From contig JAISTL010000248.1 of assembly GCA_031272615.1 (NCBI GenBank), positions 1 to 6,013 of the forward strand: 6,013 nt of DNA, read 5' to 3'. This stretch comes from Methylobacteriaceae bacterium (GTDB lineage Bacteria; Pseudomonadota; Alphaproteobacteria; Rhizobiales; Beijerinckiaceae). A model generated the notes under the pieces. That model searched no databases. It worked only from the letters and a program-made list of their open reading frames with translations, and had not been told where the DNA came from. Positions 1 through 5,239 of the stretch are shown here, one piece after another. A program made the position numbers and the translations under genes. Each line of letters opens with the position of its first letter. Position 1 is the stretch's first letter.

Positions 1-955
1 CATGATCGCCGAGAATCTCGGCGGCTCGATCGACGGTTTTTCCGCAAAAATGAACCGAACCGCCCGTGAACTGGGAATGCAGGAGAGCTATTTCGTCAAT
101 CCCCACGGCCTGCCGGACCCGCAACATGTGACATCGGCGCGCGATATGGCCATTCTCTCCCGGGCCTTGTTGTTGGAATTCCCTGAATATCAAGGGTTCT
201 TCGATATCGGCGCCATGCGTTTCGGCCGCAATGTGATTTACAACAACAATATTCTGCTCGGCCGCTACCCCGGGGCGAACGGCATGAAAACCGGGTTTGT
301 CTGCTCTTCCGGGGATAATCTTGTCGCCGCCTCCAAACGTGGCAAACGGCAGGTGATCGCGGTCGTGCTGGGCGCCGCGACCGCCAAGGACCGCAACAAC
401 ACGGCGGCAATTCTACTGGATCGGGGCTTCAATTCCTTCGGCATGTTTGCCGGTTCTCTGGATGCCTGGCCGTCCAACGCCGGGGCGCTTCCGGTGGATA
501 TGCGCCCGGAAGTCTGCAACCGCAAGCACAAACAGCCGGCGGGAGAAGAAACACCCTTCGCCGGAGTTCGTGTCTCCGCCGGAACCCGACCGCTGGACTT
601 GGGATCAGCGTTTGCTGAACCGGACGTCCACCCGTCCATCGAACTGGGAATGCCGCATTTTGAACCGGTTCTGGTGTGGACAGGGTTGAACCGACCGGGG
701 GAAAAGGACATTGCCCGCGACGAGGAGCAGCTGCAGTCCGCCCGAAACCGGCAGAAGCCCGCAAAAAAGAAGAAAACAGTATCGGCGCCGGCATCGCCGA
801 CTGTTTCGCTGTCCGACACCGGTTCGGATACGCCCGCTCCGCCCGCGCGATCAAAAAAGAAGACAAAGCGGGCCGGAACGATTGACCGGCCGGAAAAACC
901 TGCGGTAGAGCGCACCGGAAGCACGACAAACCCGGTGATTCTTGAACTGCGCTGA
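1..955 (+). CDS. Serine-type D-Ala-D-Ala carboxypeptidase (peptidase S11), 3' part
   Basis: The gene is cut by the left window edge; the ATG at base 2 is internal. This is the DacA/PBP5-type DD-carboxypeptidase fold, which acts in the periplasm and removes the terminal D-alanine of peptidoglycan pentapeptides. The visible part starts just after where the SxN box should be (MIAENLGGS...) and carries the third catalytic box, KTG, at visible residues 96-98 (NGMKTGF), plus the usual NPHGLPD segment at 33-39. The SxxK box lies before the window. The catalytic domain ends near residue 145. About 170 residues follow: first a less biased segment, then (from about 245) a low-complexity tail with two Lys clusters (KKKK and KKK) among Pro, Ala, Ser and Thr. 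I see no PBP5 C-terminal beta-domain and no amphipathic membrane anchor. Family assignment is secure; the tail's role is unknown. The stop is TGA at 953-955. Confidence 0.9.
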   Translation, partial: MIAENLGGSIDGFSAKMNRTARELGMQESYFVNPHGLPDPQHVTSARDMAILSRALLLEFPEYQGFFDIGAMRFGRNVIYNNNILLGRYPGANGMKTGFVCSSGDNLVAASKRGKRQVIAVVLGAATAKDRNNTAAILLDRGFNSFGMFAGSLDAWPSNAGALPVDMRPEVCNRKHKQPAGEETPFAGVRVSAGTRPLDLGSAFAEPDVHPSIELGMPHFEPVLVWTGLNRPGEKDIARDEEQLQSARNRQKPAKKKKTVSAPASPTVSLSDTGSDTPAPPARSKKKTKRAGTIDRPEKPAVERTGSTTNPVILELR

Positions 956-966
956 GAACGGAGAAA

Positions 967-989
967 CCCGCGTCAGTTTTTGACGCGGG
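967..989 (-). terminator. Hairpin at convergent gene ends, likely terminator
   Basis: A perfect 9-bp inverted repeat (CCCGCGTCA at 967-975 and TGACGCGGG at 981-989) encloses a 5-base loop, GTTTT. It sits 11 bases after the stop of the carboxypeptidase gene, and the DUF3108 stop codon (973-975, read on the minus strand) lies inside the stem. On the minus strand the stem is followed by TTTCTC, a short T-rich stretch, so termination of the DUF3108 transcript is the better reading. On the plus strand no T-tract follows, although the hairpin could still protect or end the carboxypeptidase mRNA. Confidence 0.6.
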
Positions 990-1770
990 AGAGAACGGCT
1001 TCCGCGGCGCCGTAACCCGTCGCCACATGGATCTTGGCCGGAACCAACAGATTGGTCGCGGTCAACGGCGCGTACCAGACATAGATATCCTTGTTCTGTT
1101 CCATAAATTTCACGCCCTCGCGGCCGGGACGATGACCGGAAACCGGCTGGTAACGGACGCTGCACACCAGCACCTTTCCTTTGTACCCACCGGTTTTCAC
1201 TTCCTTGACTTCCTTGAAGGACATCTTCAGATTGTGGCGTGACGAGCCGTCGAAAACCGCGAGCTCCATGCCGCAGTTGGCGGGGTCGAACGGGCTTCTG
1301 CCTTCGGCGATGGGAAGCATCCATGCGCTCAACGGGTCCAGCGCCTTGCGGTGCTCCGCAGTGACGGGCACACGTCTGGGATCGGTTTTCACCGGCGGAA
1401 CCAGGGTTTTGGTGTCGGCCATTCCATTGGAATAGGCCATATCGATGACGTAGCTGGTCTTGTTGACCTTTCCGTCGGCCCGGAAATGAACCGGAACGAG
1501 CTTGTCCACCTCGATTTTGCCGGACGTGGACAGTTGCCCTTTGCCGTCGACAAACCAATCCGCCAGGCCGGTGATCTTGACACTCGTGGTGAAATTGTAG
1601 CTGTCCGGCGTAATGCCGTAAAACAGCTTCGCTTTGCCGAGCGGAATACCCGCCACCGACAACGAATATTCCACCACTTTCTGGGCCCCCGACGCCGGAG
1701 AAGCAAGCCCCAGGCAGGCCAGTACGGTGCACGCGCCGCCCGTCAGCATGGTAAACGTGTTCATCCCCAT
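973..1770 (-). CDS. DUF3108 domain-containing periplasmic protein
   Basis: The predicted 265-residue exported protein matches the pattern of the DUF3108 family: an opening strand of the type EYSLSVAGIPLGKAKLFY, then alternating strands ending near IHVATGYGAAEAVLSRVKN. The function of this family is not established; a beta-rich periplasmic or outer-membrane-associated protein is the usual prediction. Residues about 5-28 form a hydrophobic signal sequence with a plausible signal peptidase I site after ASPASGA. I chose the ATG at 1770 because AGGGGG (1783-1778) lies 7 bases before it. An in-frame ATG at 1800 would add MKSNKQGG and give the signal peptide a positive n-region, but it lacks a ribosome binding site; a further ATG at 1875 also lacks one. 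The gene is convergent with the carboxypeptidase and divergent from the response regulator. Its stop codon is within the terminator-like hairpin. Confidence 0.82.
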   Translation of the reverse strand: MGMNTFTMLTGGACTVLACLGLASPASGAQKVVEYSLSVAGIPLGKAKLFYGITPDSYNFTTSVKITGLADWFVDGKGQLSTSGKIEVDKLVPVHFRADGKVNKTSYVIDMAYSNGMADTKTLVPPVKTDPRRVPVTAEHRKALDPLSAWMLPIAEGRSPFDPANCGMELAVFDGSSRHNLKMSFKEVKEVKTGGYKGKVLVCSVRYQPVSGHRPGREGVKFMEQNKDIYVWYAPLTATNLLVPAKIHVATGYGAAEAVLSRVKN

Positions 1771-1786
1771 GACCATTCCCCCTTGT

Positions 1787-1816
1787 TTATTGCTCTTCAT
1801 ATGCAACGAACGCCAT
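1787..1816 (-). CDS. Possible 9-codon leader ORF upstream of the DUF3108 gene
   Basis: On the minus strand a GGAGG (1829-1825) lies exactly 8 bases before an ATG (1816-1814) that opens a nine-residue ORF, MAFVAYEEQ, ending in TAA at 1789-1787. This is the best Shine-Dalgarno match in the intergenic region, yet it is out of frame with the DUF3108 gene. The stop falls 16 bases before the preferred DUF3108 start at 1770, so ribosomes finishing the leader could reinitiate there. There is no attenuator-like codon run or obvious alternative hairpin. It could be a chance match. Confidence 0.3.
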   Translation of the reverse strand: MAFVAYEEQ

Positions 1817-1990
1817 TGGTTCAACCTCCGGCTCGTTCCGTTACAAAACGATAATCGGAAAAAAGCGTACTCCATGACTTTCTAGGCGATTGTTGTGATA
1901 TAAATATGGAAGAAGCGGGTTTTTTTCATGAAATCTGTGCCCTGAAACAGGCGGAATACGGAAAGCGGTTCAAGCGGATGCAAACCCGGC

Positions 1991-2019
1991 TTGCCACTTT
2001 GCCTTTGGGGCGTTACACT
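1991..2019 (+). promoter_or_regulatory. Sigma70-like promoter for the response regulator gene
   Basis: TTGCCA (1991-1996) matches the -35 consensus at 5 of 6 bases. TACACT (2014-2019) matches the -10 consensus at 4 of 6. The spacer is the optimal 17 bases. Transcription would start near 2026, leaving a leader of about 33 bases before the ATG at 2059. That leader contains GGGGG (2046-2050), 8 bases before the ATG. The promoter lies downstream of the earlier in-frame ATG codons, which supports the start chosen for the regulator. Confidence 0.5.
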
Positions 2020-2058
2020 TTCGCTGATTCCACAACTGGTTCATTGGGGGCGATGACT

Positions 2059-2445
2059 ATGAACACGACAACGGACAAAATCGACAAAGCGGATGTTCGG
2101 GTGCTGGTGATTGAGGATGAAGCGGCTATCGCCATGCTGATCGAAGATATGCTGCTGGACATGGGATTCGAAAACATCACCATCTTCGGCAAGCTGTCAC
2201 GGGCGCTCGACGCGGTGAAAAACGCGGAATTCGATTTCGCGGTTCTCGACGTCAATCTCGCCGGTGAACCCAGTTATCCGCTGGCGGCCGTGCTGCAGGA
2301 GAAAAAGACTCCCTTCGCCTTTTCCACCGGTTACGGAGCGGTCGGCGTCCGCGAGGATTTCCGCAATTACCCGGTGTTGCAGAAACCCTTCACCCAAAAA
2401 GACCTTGCCGACAAGCTGTCCAAGCTCGTTCCGCAGTATTTCTGA
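2059..2445 (+). CDS. Single-domain response regulator (receiver only)
   Basis: The 128-residue protein is a lone CheY-like receiver domain with no output domain. The expected residues are present: an acidic pair at D20-E21 (VIEDE), phospho-acceptor D64 (AVLDVNL), the conserved Thr at T90 (FSTGYG) and Lys at K109 (LQKPF). It would be phosphorylated by a sensor kinase not encoded in this window and act by protein-protein contact or as a phosphate relay. The start at 2059 follows GGGGG by 8 bases; the in-frame ATG at 2053 is too close to that site, and the ATG at 1906 has no site and lies upstream of the likely promoter. The 3' neighbour, the adenylyltransferase, begins 16 bases after the stop, so the two are probably co-transcribed. 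The motif pattern resembles alphaproteobacterial stand-alone receivers. The partner kinase and target cannot be inferred. Confidence 0.9.
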   Translation: MNTTTDKIDKADVRVLVIEDEAAIAMLIEDMLLDMGFENITIFGKLSRALDAVKNAEFDFAVLDVNLAGEPSYPLAAVLQEKKTPFAFSTGYGAVGVREDFRNYPVLQKPFTQKDLADKLSKLVPQYF

Positions 2446-2461
2446 CCGCCGACCGACGCCA

Positions 2462-3337
2462 ATGACAACGGCAAAACGCGATTCCGCAGAGGTGTTGCTG
2501 AGCATCCTCGGTGTGGCCCGGCAGGATGAACGTGTGCGGGCGGTGTTGCTCAGCGGTTCCCGGGCCAATCCCGCCGTGGAGACGGACGATTTTCAGGATT
2601 ACGATATTGTCTACGCGGTGACGGATGTCGCCTCCCTCCGCGGGAATGATGCCTGGCTCGATGCTTTCGGGCCGCGTCTCATCATGCAGAAACCCGAAGC
2701 GATGCACCTGTTTCCGCCGGCACCCGGCAACCGCTTCACCTATCTGATGCTGTTCGAGGATGGCAACCGTATCGACCTGACGCTGGTTCCCGTGGCGGAA
2801 CTGGCCGATACCATTGCTTCCGACGGCCTCGCCACCGTGCTGCTGGATAAAGACAACCGGATTCCCGTTCCCCGCGCGGCATCCGACAAGTCTTTCCATA
2901 TCCGTCCGCCGACCGGCCGGACATTCGACGACTGCTGCAACGAATTCTGGTGGCTGTCCACCTATGTCGCCAAAGGCTTGTGCCGCGGTGAATTCTTCTA
3001 TGCCGCCTACCATCTCGCCCACGGTATGCGCTCCTGCCTGATGATCATGCTGGCTTGGGAAATCGGCACGCGGGAAGGCTTTGCCGTGAACCTCGGCAAT
3101 GAATACAAGTATATTCCACGCTTCCTGCCACCTGATGTCACATTACGCCTGATGCGCACCTACGATAACGGCTCGACGGCACACTTACACGATGCACTCG
3201 GGGAAACACTGGCTCTGTTTCGCGAAGCATCCAGAAAGGTTGCCCGGTACTTTTCCTATTCTTACCCCGATTACGACGACAAGGTCTCTCCCTATCTTGC
3301 CCGCACCGCCGGGAAGAAAAGAGCGGCGTTTGTTTGA
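2462..3337 (+). CDS. Aminoglycoside 6-adenylyltransferase family protein (ANT(6)/AadK-like)
   Basis: The 291-residue protein closely resembles the streptomycin 6-adenylyltransferases (AadE/AadK, Adenylyl_transf family) over its whole length, which is the normal family length. These enzymes transfer AMP from ATP to the 6-hydroxyl of the streptidine ring of streptomycin. Nucleotidyltransferase residues are in place: GSRAN at 32-36, the DFQDYD box with D46 and D48, and the third acidic residue D105 in IDLTL. Further family blocks are LIMQKPE (73-79), LLDKDNRIP (127-135), FDDCCNEFWW (155-164) and YPDYDDKV (268-275). The ATG at 2462 is the only sensible start, although no good Shine-Dalgarno site precedes it; coupling to the regulator 16 bases upstream would explain that. 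Base composition looks like that of its neighbours, so recent acquisition is not apparent. Whether it confers resistance or acts on another substrate is unknown. Confidence 0.9.
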   Translation: MTTAKRDSAEVLLSILGVARQDERVRAVLLSGSRANPAVETDDFQDYDIVYAVTDVASLRGNDAWLDAFGPRLIMQKPEAMHLFPPAPGNRFTYLMLFEDGNRIDLTLVPVAELADTIASDGLATVLLDKDNRIPVPRAASDKSFHIRPPTGRTFDDCCNEFWWLSTYVAKGLCRGEFFYAAYHLAHGMRSCLMIMLAWEIGTREGFAVNLGNEYKYIPRFLPPDVTLRLMRTYDNGSTAHLHDALGETLALFREASRKVARYFSYSYPDYDDKVSPYLARTAGKKRAAFV

Positions 3338-3366
3338 GCATCCCGGAGGACGGCGGAACAGACTGG

Positions 3367-3395
3367 TTGTCATTTTCACCAATTGTCCGTAAAAA
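3367..3395 (+). promoter_or_regulatory. Possible promoter for the folate genes
   Basis: TTGTCA (3367-3372, 5 of 6 to the -35 consensus) and TAAAAA (3390-3395, 4 of 6 to the -10 consensus) are separated by 17 bases in the 63-base gap before folP. Transcription would be expected near 3402, on or next to the folP ATG at 3401, which would make the message leaderless. This agrees with the absence of a Shine-Dalgarno site there. The A-rich -10 could also be coincidental. Confidence 0.35.
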
Positions 3396-3400
3396 ACGGT

Positions 3401-4216
3401 ATGAGCGAGACGCCGCAGACTCCATTCTCCGATACCCGCATCATGGGGATTCTCAATGTCACGCCGGATTCCTTTTCCGACGGAGGCCACTATGCCGCCT
3501 TGGAATTTGCGCTGGAGCACGCTCTGCTGATGCACGCCGAAGGTGCGGATATCATTGATGTCGGCGGCGAATCCACCCGGCCCGGTTACAGAGAAATACC
3601 TGCGGCGGAAGAAACCGCCCGTGTTGTTCCGGTCATTCGCGCGCTTGCCGGTTTTGTCCCCCTGCCTGTTTCCGTCGATACGTACAAGGCGGCGGTAGCC
3701 GACGCGGCGCTGTCGGCGGGAGCATCCATCGTCAATGACATCTGGGGGTTGCAGCGTGATGCCGATATGGCGGCGGTCATCGCCCGGCACAAGGCGGGGG
3801 TGATCGTCATGCACAACCGTATTGAAACCGACGCTGAAACGGATATCGTCGCCGATATGCTGTCGTTCTTCCGCCGCTCCCTGGAGATTGCCGGAAGAGC
3901 CGGCGTTGACGCCGGCGGCATTGTTCTCGACCCGGGAATCGGTTTCGGTAAAACCCGGACGCAGAATATCTCCGCCATCAACGCTGTTCCCGTTCTCAAG
4001 GAAGCTTTCGGACTGCCTGTCCTGGTCGGCGCCTCGCGCAAGTCGCTCATCGGCGCGATCACCGGCAGCCCGGTGGAAGAGCGTCTGGCCGGAACTCTCG
4101 CCGCCCACATGATGGCGGTGCAGCGCGGCGCCGACATTATCCGGGTTCATGACGTCAAGGCCCACAAAGACGCTCTCAAGGTGATCAGCGCCATCGAAAG
4201 AGGAATTCCCAAGTGA
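3401..4216 (+). CDS. folP: Dihydropteroate synthase
   Basis: This enzyme condenses 6-hydroxymethyl-7,8-dihydropterin diphosphate with p-aminobenzoate to give 7,8-dihydropteroate, and is the target of sulfonamides. All signatures of the TIM-barrel family are visible in the 271-residue protein: NVTPDSFSDGG (19-29), DVGGESTRPG (53-62), SVDT (91-94), the ND pair (112-113), DPGIGFGKT (177-185), the pterin-binding ASRKS (211-215) and RVHDV (248-252). The segment MHNR at 137-140 replaces the MHxRG of many bacteria, as in alphaproteobacterial enzymes. I took the ATG at 3401 as start; a TTG at 3383 would add six residues, and neither has a clear ribosome binding site. It is the first gene of a three-gene folate unit, and its TGA stop overlaps the folB GTG start by 4 bases. 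Confidence 0.96.
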   Translation: MSETPQTPFSDTRIMGILNVTPDSFSDGGHYAALEFALEHALLMHAEGADIIDVGGESTRPGYREIPAAEETARVVPVIRALAGFVPLPVSVDTYKAAVADAALSAGASIVNDIWGLQRDADMAAVIARHKAGVIVMHNRIETDAETDIVADMLSFFRRSLEIAGRAGVDAGGIVLDPGIGFGKTRTQNISAINAVPVLKEAFGLPVLVGASRKSLIGAITGSPVEERLAGTLAAHMMAVQRGADIIRVHDVKAHKDALKVISAIERGIPK

Positions 4217-4590
4217 GAGATCGAATCGTTCTGCACAGAATTGCGGTTTTCGCCCGTCACGGCGTCTTCGAGGAAGAACGGCGCCTGGGCCAGAAATTCT
4301 ATATTTCGGTCACATGCGACCTGGATCTTTCCACCGCCGGAACATCCGACGATTATGCGCACACGGTCGGCTACGACCGGTTGGCCGAACTTGTTCACAC
4401 CGTGGCTGTCGGCCGGCGTTTCAACCTGATTGAAGCTTTGGCGGAAACCGTCGCCGATGAGATTCTGCGTACCTTTCCGCTGGTTGAACAGGTGACTGTT
4501 CGTATCGACAAGCCGCAGGCCCCGCTGCCGGTGCCGGTGGAAACCGTCGCGGTGGAAATTTGCCGCCGCCGGACCGTTGCACAAGGATAG
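4213..4590 (+). CDS. folB: Dihydroneopterin aldolase
   Basis: This enzyme cleaves 7,8-dihydroneopterin to 6-hydroxymethyl-7,8-dihydropterin and glycolaldehyde, the step before folK. The 125-residue protein has the normal length and the family's conserved points: the HGVFEEE segment (16-22) supplying the active-site Glu, Tyr54 in the VGYDRL stretch, NLIEALAE (71-78) with the pterin-anchoring E74, and the catalytic Lys, K100, in RIDKPQAP. The start is GTG at 4213, overlapping the folP stop as GTGA. AGAGGA (4199-4204) lies 8 bases upstream inside folP, so translation is coupled to folP. The stop is 4 bases before the folK start. Confidence 0.95.
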   Translation: MRDRIVLHRIAVFARHGVFEEERRLGQKFYISVTCDLDLSTAGTSDDYAHTVGYDRLAELVHTVAVGRRFNLIEALAETVADEILRTFPLVEQVTVRIDKPQAPLPVPVETVAVEICRRRTVAQG

Positions 4591-4594
4591 GCCG

Positions 4595-5119
4595 ATGGAC
4601 TCCACAGCTTTCGCGACGGCTTTTCTCGGGCTCGGCTCCAATATGGGAGACAGGGTGGCAATCCTGCAAGGCGCGGTTGCCCGCTTGCAGGCTGTGCCGG
4701 AAATCCGCACGATGCGCACCTCCCGGTTCTATCGGACCCGCCCATGGGGTGATACCGATCAGGGGGATTTTTTGAACGCCTGCGCGGAAATCAGCACTTC
4801 GCTGCCTCCTCTCGGGCTTCTTGATCTCTGCCACCTGCTCGAGAAGGAGTTCGGCCGGACGCGCGGGCGCCGATGGGGACCACGCACCCTGGACATCGAC
4901 ATTCTCGATTATGATCAACAGGTCCGCAGTGACGAACCACTGATTTTACCGCATCCGCTGGCGCATCTGAGAGGGTTCGTGCTTGTGCCCCTGGCTGAAC
5001 TCGCACCGGACCTGACGATTCGCGGCAAACGGGTGCGGGACTGGCTCGCTGCGGCGGATACAAACGGAATTGAACCCTGGAAAGGAACGGCGAATGATAA
5101 TCAGGCCCGCAACATGTAA
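4595..5119 (+). CDS. folK: 6-hydroxymethyl-7,8-dihydropterin pyrophosphokinase (HPPK)
   Basis: This cytoplasmic enzyme transfers pyrophosphate from ATP to 6-hydroxymethyl-7,8-dihydropterin, making the substrate for folP. The 174-residue protein shows the family order: FLGLGSNMGDR (10-20), SRFYRTRPWG (43-52), QGDFLNACAE (56-65), GRTRGRRWGPRTLDIDILDY (87-106) containing the two Mg-binding Asp residues D100 and D102, and ILPHP (117-121). The length is typical, with a short hydrophilic C-terminal tail. The ATG at 4595 is chosen because AAGGA (4583-4587) stands 7 bases before it; an in-frame TTG at 4577, inside folB, lacks a comparable site. It is the last gene of the folP-folB-folK unit, and 120 bases follow before the next gene. 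Confidence 0.96.
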   Translation: MDSTAFATAFLGLGSNMGDRVAILQGAVARLQAVPEIRTMRTSRFYRTRPWGDTDQGDFLNACAEISTSLPPLGLLDLCHLLEKEFGRTRGRRWGPRTLDIDILDYDQQVRSDEPLILPHPLAHLRGFVLVPLAELAPDLTIRGKRVRDWLAAADTNGIEPWKGTANDNQARNM

Positions 5120-5153
5120 AACGGGGGCTATAACACGCCGGTTCCGGGCAAAA

Positions 5154-5173
5154 CGACTGGATTTTACCAGCCG
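5154..5173 (+). terminator. Weak hairpin after folK
   Basis: CTGG (5157-5160) pairs with CCAG (5167-5170) around a six-base loop. The stem extends by CG/CG outside one A-C mismatch. It lies 34 bases after the folK stop, a sensible place for the end of the folate transcript. No T-tract follows and the stem is short, so intrinsic termination is doubtful. Confidence 0.2.
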
Positions 5174-5239
5174 TAATCCTGTATGGTCAATGACAGGACG
5201 AATCAATCCGGCCGCCTGATCAGCAAAGGTTCGTACAGA

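Larger units (their letters stand above)
1771..2058. other. Divergent intergenic region, 288 bases
   Basis: This region separates the minus-strand DUF3108 gene from the plus-strand response regulator. It holds the leader-like ORF on the minus strand and a sigma70-like promoter on the plus strand close to the regulator. It is more AT-rich near 1845-1910 than the flanking genes, as expected for promoter DNA. I could not identify a convincing promoter for the DUF3108 gene, an operator palindrome or a riboswitch. A plus-strand open frame runs through it from 1906 in phase with the regulator, but its upstream part lacks a ribosome binding site and reads as non-homologous sequence. Confidence 0.6.

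Noticed and set aside
1874..1904. Promoter-like ATGACT ... TATAAA on the plus strand
   Set aside because: The spacing is poor (19 bases) with a weak -35, and it lies about 155 bases before the regulator start, where a better pair exists closer in.
1906..2058. N-terminal extension of the response regulator from the ATG at 1906
   Set aside because: It has no ribosome binding site, no receiver-like sequence, and the best promoter lies inside it; GGGGG before 2059 supports the shorter protein.
3387..3399. CCGT-AAAAA-ACGG inverted repeat before folP as a terminator or operator
   Set aside because: Only 4 bp of stem and no T-tract; too weak to call.
3185..4165. Minus-strand open frame of 326 codons opposite folP
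   Set aside because: It is antisense to an unmistakable dihydropteroate synthase and has no recognisable domain.
2462..4216. Integron-like pairing of an aminoglycoside-modifying gene with a dihydropteroate synthase
   Set aside because: The folP is a normal chromosomal gene coupled to folB, and there is no attC-like palindrome, integrase or transposase; the adjacency is not a resistance cassette array.
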